Positions 15,711 to 24,201 of a stretch of DNA of 34,386 nucleotides are shown one piece after another. The notes below the pieces were generated by a model. It ran no database searches. It saw only the letters and a program-made list of their open reading frames with translations, and had not been told where the DNA came from. How positions within the stretch are numbered: the first letter of the stretch is position 1; the number at the start of each line of letters is the position of its first letter. Source of the stretch: CAVUPF01 sp963803755 (GTDB taxonomy: Bacteria > Actinomycetota > Thermoleophilia > Solirubrobacterales > 70-9); assembly GCA_963803755.1 (NCBI GenBank), contig CAWDNP010000001.1, forward strand, positions 1 to 34,386, written 5' to 3'. Both the position numbers and the translations under genes were made by a program.

Positions 15711-18017
15711 ATGGAGCGGGCGGCGGGAGATAGGAACTGGCCCGAGGAGCAGGTCGACGAATTTCTCGACCAGATCACCTCCGGCGGAGAGGACTACCGC
15801 CACCTGGTCGAGCGTCTCCCGGCGATCGTCTACACCTCCGAGCTCGGCGAGCACGGTCGTTGGCGCTACGTCAGCCCACAGGTGGAGGAGATCCTCGGCT
15901 ACAGCCCTGAGGACTGGAAGTCCGACCCCGGACTGTGGGCCAAGCTGCTGCACCCCGAGGACCGGGAGCGGGCCCTCTCCCAGGAGACCAGGGAAATCTC
16001 GGAGACCGCAACCCGCCGCCACTTGACTACCGGATGATTACCCGCGGCGGCGAGATCGTCTGGATCCTCGATGAGGCGGTGTTGGAGCCCGACGAGGAGG
16101 GGGTGCCGATCTGGCACGGTGTCCTCTATGACATCACCGAGCGAAAGATCGCCGAGCAGGAGGTGCAGCGCTCCGCCGCCCAGCAGGCTGTGGTCGCCCA
16201 GCTCGGCGAGCGGGCTCTGAAGGACGGCGACCCCGGTTCCCTAATGCGGGCGGCGGTCTCTTTGATCGAAGGGGTCGAGGGGGTGGACGGGGCCTGCATC
16301 TGGGAGGTCGGCCGCGACGGTCGCCGCCTTCACCTTCGCGCCGGGCTGGAGGGCCAGGTGACCGGGGCCGGCCGCCGAATCTCGGCGGCCCGTGACTCCC
16401 ACGCCGGCGCAGCGCTTGAGTCCGGGCTGCACGTGATCGTCGGCGACTGGTCAACCGAGCAGCGATTCACGATGCCGCCGGTGCTGCGCGTACTCGGGTT
16501 CGACGGCAGCATTGCCGTGATGATCGACGGCAAGGAGCGCCCCTTTGGCGTGCTCGACGTCCACTCGACCGATCCCGGCCGCTTCGGCCCGCAAGACGTC
16601 CACTTCCTACAGGCGGCGGCGAACGTGCTGGCCGAGGCGATCGAGCGCCACATCGCCGATCAGGCGCTGCGCCACCGGGTTCTGCACGACTCCCTGACCG
16701 GGCTCCCCAACCGGCTCAGCTTCATCGAAGCGCTGGACGAGGCGCTGAGGCGCGCCACCGCGTCGGGGTCCCCGGTGGGGATCCTCTTCCTCGACCTCGA
16801 CCACTTCAAGCTGATCAACGACAGCATGGGCCACCACGCCGGTGACGCGCTGCTGCGGGCGGTCGCACCCCGCCTCCGCGCTCACCTGCGCCCTGGCGAC
16901 CTCGTTGCCCGTTTCGGCGGCGATGAGTTCGGCGTCCTGATCGACCGCCTTGCCGACGAGGAGGAGGCGGTCGCGATCGCCGACCGGGTGGGCGCCGCCT
17001 TCGCCAAGCCCTACTCGATGGAGGGGGTCGAGCACTTCATCTCGGCGAGTGTGGGGATCGCCATCGCCTGTCCCTCCGACCGTGAGCCGGTCGACGCCGA
17101 CCTGCTGATCCGAGACGCCGACGCGGCCATGTATCGGGCCAAGGAGCGGGGCCGGGCGCGCTGCGAGCTCTTCGATGCCGAGATGCGAGCCAGCGCCCTG
17201 CGCCGGCTTGAGACCGAGCACGACCTGCGATACGCGCTCGAGCGCCATGAGATGGTTCTCCATTACCAGCCGGTCGTCTCCGTTGAGGAGCGGCGAGGTC
17301 GCCGGGCTGGAGGCGCTGCTGCGCTGGCAGCATCCCGACCGTGGCCTGCTGGACCCGGCCGAGTTCGTCGCGATCGCCGAGGACAGCGGCTTGATCGAGC
17401 CGATCGGCCGCTGGGTGCAGGAACAGGCCTGCCGCCAGATCCTCGAGTGGCACGATCAGCGCCCGGATGCGCGGCCGTTCGACGTCTCGGTCAACATCTC
17501 CGCCAGGCAGGTGGCGCACCGCGACCTGCCGTCGATCGTCGCCGAGATCCTCGCGCGCACCGGTCTTGACCCGGCCCACCTGCGACTGGAGATCACCGAG
17601 AGCGTCCTGGTCGAGGAGTCGGCGACTGCGAAGGCGACCCTGGAGGCTCTCACCGAGATCGGCGTGCGGCTGGTGCTCGACGACTTCGGCACCGGCTACT
17701 CCTCTCTCGCCTACCTCAACCGCTTCCCCTTCGACGCCTTGAAGATCGATCGCTCCTTCGTCGACGCGCTCGGGGTCGAACAGGAGCGCACCGCGATCAT
17801 CGAGGCGATCATCGGGATGGCCCGCGCCCTCTCGCTCGACGTGATCGCCGAGGGGGTCGAGAACGAAGCGCAGCTATATGAGCTACGCCGCCTGGGCTGC
17901 GACTACGTCCAGGGACACCTCTTCTCACCCGCCCTACCGCCGCAGGAGGTACCTGGGCTGCTGAGCGAAGGGCCTGGCGCTATTCGGGGATTTTCCCCGG
18001 CAGGTAGGCGTTGCTGA
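15711..18017 (+). CDS. PAS-GAF-GGDEF-EAL cyclic-di-GMP turnover protein (two frameshifts)
   Basis: Soluble signalling protein of about 768 residues once a missing G near 16007 and an extra G near 17288 are corrected. Order: PAS with PAC (VYTSELGEHGRWRYVSPQV to YDITERKIAEQEV), GAF (about 160-310), GGDEF (DSLTGLPNR, LDLDHFKLINDSMGHHAGD, RFGGDEFGVLI) and EAL (GLEALLRWQHP, RLEITESVL, LDDFGTGYSSLAYL, VIAEGVEN, QGHLFSPALP). The active GGDEF residues are intact and an RPGD inhibitory I-site lies five residues before GGDEF. The EAL metal and loop-6 residues are also intact, so both synthesis and hydrolysis are possible. Ligands of PAS and GAF are unknown. The start is ATG 15711 or upstream 15657. The tail overlaps the convergent ABC binding-protein gene by about 38 bases. 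Confidence 0.9.
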
Positions 18018-19002
18018 GCACCTGGGATGGCGTCGGCAGCGCTGAGATCAGTTTGTTGTCGCGCATCCAGCCGATGAATTTACGCCACTGCACCGGGTCC
18101 ATGTAGCCGTAGGGCTGGCCGGGTCGGTTCGGCTCCAGCAGCGGCAGCGTTGCCTTGATCTCGGCGGCGGTCAGCTTCGGTTCGAGGCTGTGGTTAGCTT
18201 CCAGCACCGCCTTGGTCGCCGCTCCTGGGTTCCTGACCGCGGCCGCAGTGCCGCGAGCGAGGGCGGCGATGAACAGCCGGATCGATTCGGGGTCTTCTTC
18301 GAGGTGCTTGCGCTGGGCGACCAGGACCAGCTCGTCATAGGGGGGGACGCCGAGCCTGTTCACCGGGATCACGACCGGGTGCTTGCCGCGTTCGCGCAGG
18401 TCGATGCCCTCGACGTTGATGTAGCCGCCGAGCATCGCTTGGGCGCTGCCGCCGGCCAGCGCCGGCAGCAGCCCGAAGCCGACGTTGACCGCCTTGACGT
18501 CGGAGGGGGAGAGGTTGGCGCGGGCGAGGATCGTCTTCAAGAAGGCGTTCTGGTAGGGGATGCCGGCGGTGGCGATCGTTTTGCCGCGCAGCCCCCCGAC
18601 CCCCTTGATCCCCGACTTCTTCAGCCAGATCATCGAGGTGAGCGGCCGGTCGACCAGCGCCCCGACCGCGACCACGTCGAGGCCCTGCTGGCGAGCCAGC
18701 ATCACCTCCGGCTCATAGGAGATCGCCAGGTCGGTCTGGCCGGCGGCGACCTCTTTGATCGGCGCCGAGGGATCGGAAGGGGCGGCGATGCTGACGTCGA
18801 GCCCCGCTTCCTTGAAGTAGCCGAGCTTCTGCGCCATGTAGATCCCGGCATGGTCGGGGTTGGGGTAGAAGTCGAGGGTCAGGCTGAAGGGCTGGGCCTG
18901 GCCGGTGGCGCTGTTGCTCTTCTTCCCGCAGGCGGCGAGCCCGAGCGCGAGGGTGGCCAAGGCCGCGATGAGCGCCACTGCCAGGGTTCGAGACGGCTTC
19001 AT
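17980..19002 (-). CDS. ABC transporter substrate-binding lipoprotein, NMT1/ThiY-like
   Basis: Extracytoplasmic binding protein, 340 residues, lipobox LGLAAC with Cys25. The mature N-terminus LTLDFYPNPDHAGIYMAQKLGYFKEAGLDV is typical of the NMT1/THI5-like family that binds hydroxymethylpyrimidine thiamin precursors (ThiY). SDPSAPIKEVAAGQTDLAISYEPE and GYINVEGIDL also fit. The related SsuA/TauA sulfonate proteins are the main alternative; the NPDHAGIY signature favours ThiY. ATG 19002 (MKPSRT) is preceded by AGAGG; the longer open frame to 19032 overlaps the permease. Last gene of the importer operon, 10 bases after the permease stop. Confidence 0.83.
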   Translation of the reverse strand: MKPSRTLAVALIAALATLALGLAACGKKSNSATGQAQPFSLTLDFYPNPDHAGIYMAQKLGYFKEAGLDVSIAAPSDPSAPIKEVAAGQTDLAISYEPEVMLARQQGLDVVAVGALVDRPLTSMIWLKKSGIKGVGGLRGKTIATAGIPYQNAFLKTILARANLSPSDVKAVNVGFGLLPALAGGSAQAMLGGYINVEGIDLRERGKHPVVIPVNRLGVPPYDELVLVAQRKHLEEDPESIRLFIAALARGTAAAVRNPGAATKAVLEANHSLEPKLTAAEIKATLPLLEPNRPGQPYGYMDPVQWRKFIGWMRDNKLISALPTPSQVLSNAYLPGKIPE

Positions 19003-19012
19003 CCTCTGCTTT

Positions 19013-19765
19013 CTATCGCCAAGTGAGGACACGGCGCTCCGCGAGGGCGAATAGGCCGAAGAGGGAGATCGCCATCGCGGAGAGGACGACGACCGCGGCG
19101 AATTGCCTCGCCACTTCGAATTGGTAGCCGTCCTGGTTGATCAGGTAGCCAAGCCCGGATTCTGGATTCGCCAACTCGGCGAAGACGGCGCCGATCACGG
19201 CGACCGCCACCGCGATCTTCGCGCCGCTGAATGCATACGGCAGCGCCGTCGGCGCCTCCAGCCGGCGGAACGTCTGCCATCGCGAGGCGTCGAGGGTGCG
19301 CATCATCTTGATCGCATCGGGATCGACCGCCCGTAGTCCGTCGAGCGCATTGACGGTGATCGGGAAGAAGCAGATCAGGGCCACGATCGCCAGCTTCGGG
19401 CCGATTCCATAGCCGAACCAGACGATGAGTATTGGAGCGATGACGACGATCGGGATCGTCTGTGAGGCGACGATCAGTGGATAGAAGGCGCGGCGCATCG
19501 TCTCGAACAGGTGGAGGAGGACCGCAAACGAGAGCCCGGCGAACAGGGCGCAGCCGAAGCCGATGACCACCTCCTTCAGCGTCACCAGGGCGTTTTCGGC
19601 CAGCAACGCTCGGCTGTCCCACAGCGAAGTGGCGATTTCGGCGGGGGAAGGGACGAGGAAGGATTCGATGTGGAGCGCGCCGGCGAGCGTGCCGTTGCTG
19701 GCGACGATCTGCCAGGCGCCGATCAGAGCCGCGAGGACGATGGTGGGGAGGAGCCAGCGCTTCAC
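19013..19765 (-). CDS. ABC transporter permease, ThiX/SsuC-like
   Basis: 250-residue inner-membrane permease of the BPD_transp_1 family. First helix LLPTIVLAALIGAWQIVAS, then PSPAEIATSLWDS, the SQTIPIVVIAPILIVWFGYG segment and the EAA-type coupling loop around MRTLDASRWQTFRRLEAPTALPYAFSG. Starts at GTG 19765, overlapping the ATPase stop as GTGA. Works with the adjacent ATPase and ThiY-like protein; importing a thiamin precursor is inferred from the binding protein. Confidence 0.88.
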   Translation of the reverse strand: MKRWLLPTIVLAALIGAWQIVASNGTLAGALHIESFLVPSPAEIATSLWDSRALLAENALVTLKEVVIGFGCALFAGLSFAVLLHLFETMRRAFYPLIVASQTIPIVVIAPILIVWFGYGIGPKLAIVALICFFPITVNALDGLRAVDPDAIKMMRTLDASRWQTFRRLEAPTALPYAFSGAKIAVAVAVIGAVFAELANPESGLGYLINQDGYQFEVARQFAAVVVLSAMAISLFGLFALAERRVLTWR

Positions 19766-20583
19766 GCGGACCCCTCGCGCAGCGCGTGCATCGCCCGCTC
19801 GCGCACCGCGACGAACCCCGTGTCAGTGACCGCCTCGTCGCGGTCGGCCGCGCGCGGCGCCGGCGCCCGCAGCTCGGCGACGACCCGCGCTGGCCGCGCC
19901 GAGAGCACCGCGACCCGATCGGAGAGGTAGAGCGCCTCCTCGACGTCGTGGGTGACGAGGACGACGGTGCGGGGGTTGGCCTCCAGCGCCCCGGCCAGCC
20001 ACTGCTGCATCTCGGCCCGGGTGATCGCGTCGAGAGAGGCGAACGGCTCGTCGAGCGCCAGCACCGGCTTGCCGGCGACCAGGGTGCGCAGGAAGGCGAC
20101 CCGCTGGCGCATCCCACCGGACAGCTCTGCGGGCCGGGAGCCCTCGAAGCCGGCGAGGCCGAAGCGCCCGAACAGCGCGCTGGCCTGCCGTCGCGCCTCG
20201 GCACGCCGCACGCCGCGGTTGCGCAGCGCCAGGGCGGCGTTATCGATCGCCGAGAACCAGGGCAACAGCAGGTCGCGCTGGGGCATGTAAGCGCAGCGGG
20301 CGAGGCGAGCGCGCGCGCCACCTACGCCGCCGACATCGACCTCGCCGGCGGAGGGCTCCTGAAGCCCGCAGATCAGCTCCAGCAGGGTCGACTTGCCGCA
20401 ACCGGACGGACCGACCAGGCCGACCACGCTGTGCGGCGGCGCCTCGAGGTCGAGCTGCTCGATCGTCTGTAGCTCCCCGTAGGAGTGGCGCAGGCCGCGG
20501 ATCGAGAGCCCGGCCGCGGGAAGCGCCGTCGGGTCGGCGGGGGAGACCCCGCGCGCAGCGAAATCCGTGACTTCGGTGGGCAT
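19762..20583 (-). CDS. ABC transporter ATPase, ThiZ/SsuB-like
   Basis: 273-residue ATPase for the importer. Walker A GPSGCGKST, Q-loop CAYMPQRDLLLPW, signature LSGGMRQRVAF, Walker B VLALDEPFASLD and H-loop VLVTHDVEEALYLSDRV are all present. I chose ATG 20583 (MPTEVTDF); the frame stays open to 20982, but that part lies antisense to the Rrf2 gene and is not plausible protein. First gene of the importer operon, divergent from the Rrf2 regulator. No TPP riboswitch was seen in the 84-base intergenic region. Confidence 0.9.
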   Translation of the reverse strand: MPTEVTDFAARGVSPADPTALPAAGLSIRGLRHSYGELQTIEQLDLEAPPHSVVGLVGPSGCGKSTLLELICGLQEPSAGEVDVGGVGGARARLARCAYMPQRDLLLPWFSAIDNAALALRNRGVRRAEARRQASALFGRFGLAGFEGSRPAELSGGMRQRVAFLRTLVAGKPVLALDEPFASLDAITRAEMQQWLAGALEANPRTVVLVTHDVEEALYLSDRVAVLSARPARVVAELRAPAPRAADRDEAVTDTGFVAVRERAMHALREGSA

Positions 20584-20631
20584 CCACGTATCCTCGCGCA
20601 CTCCGCGCTTCCGACTGCCGGCGGCGCTCGA

Positions 20632-20650
20632 CCGAGCACCCGGCGCTCGG
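20632..20650. repeat. Inverted repeat between the importer operon and the Rrf2 gene
   Basis: CCGAGC and GCTCGG, six-base arms with a 7-base spacer, lie 17 bases before the Rrf2 ATG and about 50 bases before the ATPase start. It could be an operator for the divergent pair, or chance in GC-rich DNA. Confidence 0.25.
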
Positions 20651-20667
20651 GCTGATTTACTGCGCGC

Positions 20668-21123
20668 ATGAGGGTGTCCGCAAAGGCCGACTATGCGGTG
20701 CGTGCGGCTGCCGAGTTGGCTGCCGCCGAGGAGGGTCCGATCAAGGGGGAGCGCCTCGCCGAGGCGCAGGACATCCCGCTGCAGTTCCTCGAGCACATCC
20801 TCTTGGAGCTGAAGCACGCCGGGATCGTTCGCGCCCGCCGCGGCGCCAAGGGCGGCTACTGGCTGGCGCGGCCCGCTGATGAGATCACGGTCGCCGACAT
20901 CGTCCGCGCCGTCGAGGGCCCGATTGCCGACGTCCAGTCCTCTCCGCCGGAGTCGATCGAGTACCGCGGCAGCGCCGAGCACCTGCAGGAGGTCTGGATC
21001 GCCGTCCGCGCCAACCTCCGCGCCGTCCTAGAGCACGTCACCCTGGCTGAACTCGTCTCCGGCGAGCTGCCCCCAGTTGTCGGCGAGCTGACCACCTCTC
21101 CCGACGCCTGGGCGTCGCGGTAG
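20668..21123 (+). CDS. Rrf2-family transcriptional regulator
   Basis: 151-residue winged-helix regulator with the Rrf2 pattern: MRVSAKADYAVRAAAELA, AEAQDIPLQFLEHILLELKHAGIVRARRGAKGGYWLA, then ITVADIVRAVEGP. It has no cysteine at all, so it cannot bind the Fe-S cluster of IscR or NsrR types; a CymR-like, ligand- or partner-sensing mode is more likely. Divergent from the ThiXYZ-like importer, which is the obvious candidate target. CymR relatives control sulfur metabolism, which leaves some room for a sulfur compound as the importer's substrate. Clear ATG start at 20668. Confidence 0.88.
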   Translation: MRVSAKADYAVRAAAELAAAEEGPIKGERLAEAQDIPLQFLEHILLELKHAGIVRARRGAKGGYWLARPADEITVADIVRAVEGPIADVQSSPPESIEYRGSAEHLQEVWIAVRANLRAVLEHVTLAELVSGELPPVVGELTTSPDAWASR

Positions 21124-21144
21124 GGGGCGGTCTCTGCCGTATCT

Positions 21145-21423
21145 CTATCGCTGGGCGGAGTCGGGGACGGCCGGTACCAGGTCGAAGTCCGTCCCCAGCC
21201 GCAACTCGCTGTAGCGCCTCGCCCAGTCGTCGTTGAGGCCGTCGGATTGGCGCTTGATCCGCGGCTCGAAGGTAAAGCCCTCCGGCGGGGAGAGGTCGAG
21301 TCGCTTGAGCAGGCGCAGCGTGCTGGTCTCATAGTCACCCTCAAAGTTCTCGTAGAGGATCAGCACGGGCTTGATTCCGGAGTGCTCGAAGAAGGCATCC
21401 CAGGAGGCCTCCTCGACAAAGCT
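21145..21423 (-). pseudogene. C-terminal remnant of an Stf0-type sulfotransferase
   Basis: About 92 residues resembling the C-terminal third of Stf0-like sulfotransferases: VEEASWDAFFEHSGIKPVLILYENFEGDYETSTLRLLKRLDL, then a KRQSDGLNDDWARRY tail (positions 21160-21420). The family's PAPS-binding N-terminal region is absent. Upstream of about 21420 the same frame loses all resemblance, and the opposite strand instead carries a sulfatase tail. No start codon of its own is evident, so it is probably not expressed as a functional enzyme. Family assignment is from memory of the W..FF..gi.p..v.YE pattern. Confidence 0.6.
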
Positions 21424-21586
21424 GCGGGAGCGCCTCGAGGCGTGGATGATCGAGACAGAGGACCCGTTGCTCGGCGGCCAGATCGACCCGCCGCCGGGAG
21501 CCACTGTGAACGAGCAGTGGCAGATCTCTCCCAGCGATCCAGTTCGCGTGGTCAGCGTGAACCCCGCCGCCGCCGCGTCCGGTTGA
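21422..21586 (+). pseudogene. C-terminal remnant of a sulfatase
   Basis: The plus strand from 21422 reads LRERLEAWMIETEDPLLGG followed by QIDPPPGATVNEQW and stops at 21586. This fits the C-terminal tail of arylsulfatase-type enzymes (L..wM.eTgDPLl.G.ip.P.Ga.vN). The alkaline-phosphatase-like catalytic domain is missing, and before 21422 the frame is merely antisense to the sulfotransferase remnant. With that remnant it forms a back-to-back pair of 3' ends joined within a few bases. Confidence 0.55.
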
Positions 21587-21604
21587 CGCAGATCCTGCCG
21601 TGGC

Positions 21605-23021
21605 CTATTCGGTGGCCGGAATGCCCCCGGCGACCACGTTGACGAAGTTCTCCAGGTGCCGAGTGGTCCAGCACTCAAACGCTCCGTCGCAGTAGGGCTC
21701 ATAGGCGGCCATCACCGAGTCGCCGTAGTTCCAATAGAGGCGCGGCTCAGGATTGAGCCAGAAGAGGCGCCCGGCCCGCTCGGCAACCCTGGCGAAGACC
21801 TCGGCGTGCGGCTCGCGCCCGTTGGTGCGGGCGTCGCCGAGCACGATCACGGTCGAGCGCGGGTCCAGCTCATCGGAGATCTCGCCGAGGAACTCGAGCC
21901 AGACCCGGCCATAGTCGGTGTACCCCGGAGACGTCGGCGACGCCACCCTCGCTGGAGATCCGCTGGGCGATGACCCGGAAGTCGCGCTCGTGCTCGAAGA
22001 CCTCGGTCACCTCGGAGATCCGCTCTATGAAGACGAAGCTGCGCAGCTTACGGAAGGAGTCGTGCAGCGCGTGCAAGACGCTGAGGAAGAAGACGCTTGC
22101 CGAGGTGACCGAGGTGGAGACGTCGCAGAGGACGTAGATCTCGGGCCGGCGCGGGCGCTTTGGCCGGTAGCGCAGGCGCAGCGGCACGCCGCCGGTCTCA
22201 AGCGAGGCGCGCATCGTACGCCGCACGTCGACCGCCTGCCCCCTGCGGCGCCCGCGTTGCTCGTGCCCGAGCGTCGCCAGCCGCCGCTTCATCTGGGAGA
22301 CGGCGCGGTGCACGGCAGCGAGGTCCTGGGTCGGGCTGGTCGGCAGGGCGCGGTCCAGCTCGGCGAGCGGGCGCGCGGGGGGCAGGGTGGAGGTGCGCTC
22401 GATCAGGTCGCGTTCCAGCTCGCGGCGCAGGTGGCGCTCGAAACGGACCAACTGGTCGCGGTCGATCGGCGGCAGCTCGACGGCGCCGTCGGCGGCCGGT
22501 GGCTGCGTCCCGGCGGAGAGTCCAAGTGTGCGGCGGATCCGCTGCACGTCGACCCCGACCACGCCGGAGCCCTCGGCGCGGCGGCCGAAGGCGGCGATAG
22601 CCAGCCGCGCCAGGTCGCGCATCTCGCCGTCGTTGCCGTCGAGGATCGCCTGGCGGATCTGCTCGCGTAGCTCGTCGATGTCGAGGCGCTCGCCGCCCTC
22701 CTGGTGCTCCCCCTGCTCGCCGACCCCCCGCTCCACCGCCTCCGCCTCGGCAGCACGGAAGAAGAAGCGCTCGAAGAGCAGCTCGAAGACGCGCCGGTCC
22801 TCCTGGGACTTGGCGATCGTCGCCGCCAGCGCCTCGCGGAAGTCCTCCTGCGCCGTCCACGGCACCGCCTCCAGTGCCGCGAAGGCGTCGAGGATCTCCG
22901 AGGTCCCGACCGCGACCCCCTCGCTGCGCAGCTCCTCGCAGAAGCTGAGCAGCTTCGCCGCCAGGCCCGGCGGGCCGGCGTCGGCCCTCGGCCCGTAGGG
23001 CGAGCCGGGCGTCGACCTCAC
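21605..23021 (-). CDS. VWA-domain protein, CoxE-like (one frameshift)
   Basis: About 471 residues after removing one base from a run of four C at 21923-21926; the join then reads GGVADVSGYTDYGRVWLEFL. The N-terminal half is helical and Arg/Glu-rich, and the C-terminal von Willebrand A domain has the metal-site motif CDVSTSVTS, the threonine in SGYTDYG and the aspartate in VIVLGDARTNG, so the site is complete only once the frame is repaired. Such proteins pair with MoxR-type AAA+ ATPases as metal-insertion or protein-remodelling machines. GTG 23021 overlaps the ATPase stop as GTGA. Carbon monoxide dehydrogenase genes are not nearby, so its target is unknown. Confidence 0.85.
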
Positions 23022-23902
23022 CCCGCCGTCTGTGTGGGCGCCTCGGCCAGCTTCACGCCGACCCGCTCGGCGACGAGGTCGATGTCGGTGCGGTGCTTGA
23101 CGATGATCGACATCGACTGCTCGAAGGTCCGGCGGTCGATGTCCTCAGCGCCCATCAGGAGCAGCGTCCGGGCCCAGTCGATCGACTCCGCAATCGAGGG
23201 TGGCTTCTTCAGGTCCAGGGCGCGGATCATCTGCACCACCTCGACCAGCCGCCGCGCCAGCGTCTCGGGCAGCTCGGGCGCGTGCAGGCGGACGATCTCC
23301 ATCTCCCGCTCGGCCTCGGGGTAGTCGAGCCAGAGGTAGAGGCAGCGGCGCTTAAGCGCCTCGGTCAGCTCGCGCGAGTTGTTGGAAGTGAGCACGACGA
23401 TCGGCATCGTCGTCGCCGAGACCTGGCCCAGCTCGGGAATCGTGATCTGGAAGTCGGAGAGCAGCTCGAGCAGCATCGCCTCGAACTCCTGGTCGGTCTT
23501 GTCGATCTCATCGATCAGCAACACCACCGGCTTGGGACTGGCGATCGCCTGCATCAGCGGCCGCTCCAGCAGGAACTCCGAACTGAAGATGTCGTCCTGA
23601 ACGTCGTTCCAGCCGGCCTCGCCACCCGCTTGGATCCGCAGCAGCTGCTTGCGGTAGTTCCACTCATAAAGCGCCTTTGCCTCATCGAGGCCCTCGTAGC
23701 ACTGCAGGCGGATCAGTTCGCGGCCGCTGGCGCGGGAGAGAGCCTTCGCCAACTCGGTCTTGCCGACCCCGGCAGGGCCCTCGACCAGGACCGGCTTGCC
23801 GAGCCTCTGCGCGAGGAAGGAGACCAGCGCAGCCGACTCGTCGGCGAGGTAGCCGACCTTCGCCAGCGCGTCCTTGACCTCGGCGACCGAGCCATCGGGC
23901 AT
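23018..23902 (-). CDS. MoxR-family AAA+ ATPase
   Basis: 294 residues. Walker A EGPAGVGKTELAKAL, Walker B VVLLIDEIDKTD, sensor 1 PIVVLTSNNSREL, and the arginine-containing LKRRCLYLWLDYPEAEREMEIV are all visible. A chaperone-like ATPase acting with the adjacent VWA protein, with which it is translationally coupled. The start chosen is ATG 23902 (MPDGSVAEVKDAL), where family homology begins; the frame is open to 23971. The start codon lies in a CATG shared with the divergent small membrane protein. Confidence 0.9.
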   Translation of the reverse strand: MPDGSVAEVKDALAKVGYLADESAALVSFLAQRLGKPVLVEGPAGVGKTELAKALSRASGRELIRLQCYEGLDEAKALYEWNYRKQLLRIQAGGEAGWNDVQDDIFSSEFLLERPLMQAIASPKPVVLLIDEIDKTDQEFEAMLLELLSDFQITIPELGQVSATTMPIVVLTSNNSRELTEALKRRCLYLWLDYPEAEREMEIVRLHAPELPETLARRLVEVVQMIRALDLKKPPSIAESIDWARTLLLMGAEDIDRRTFEQSMSIIVKHRTDIDLVAERVGVKLAEAPTQTAG

Positions 23903-24152
23903 GGTGGCGATGATAATCCGCCCGGTGCCCGATCTCATCCCGCCGCTTGCCACGCTGCTTCCCCATAGCATCGGGCCCTACGTCGCGTTGGTGCTCGCCG
24001 GCTTTGCGATCGGCATCCTCGGCCACCTGACCCGAGCCCGCTGGCTGGTCGCCGCCGGCGTCATCCTCATCTTCCTCGGCACCCTCCTCTTCCCCCTGGC
24101 GCTGAACCTGACGGGCGAAAACCAGCCGCCGCCGACCGAAGCTTCGCCATAG
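23901..24152 (+). CDS. Small membrane protein (two helices), unknown function
   Basis: 83 residues from ATG 23901, or 80 from ATG 23910 (MIIRPVPDL). Two hydrophobic helices: GPYVALVLAGFAIGILGHL and WLVAAGVILIFLGTLLFPLAL, separated by a short basic turn (TRAR), with a polar tail. No family recognised. Divergent from the MoxR gene with overlapping start regions; the next lipoprotein gene begins 49 bases downstream. Confidence 0.55.
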   Translation: MVAMIIRPVPDLIPPLATLLPHSIGPYVALVLAGFAIGILGHLTRARWLVAAGVILIFLGTLLFPLALNLTGENQPPPTEASP

Positions 24153-24201
24153 CCTCTACGATCTCATCAACCCACTTCGCAAGCCAGGAGGACGTACCGC
24201 C

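Noticed and set aside
20584..20667. Possible TPP riboswitch before the ThiXYZ-like operon
   Set aside because: Only 84 bases, with no CTGAGA box or matching second conserved arm on the minus strand.
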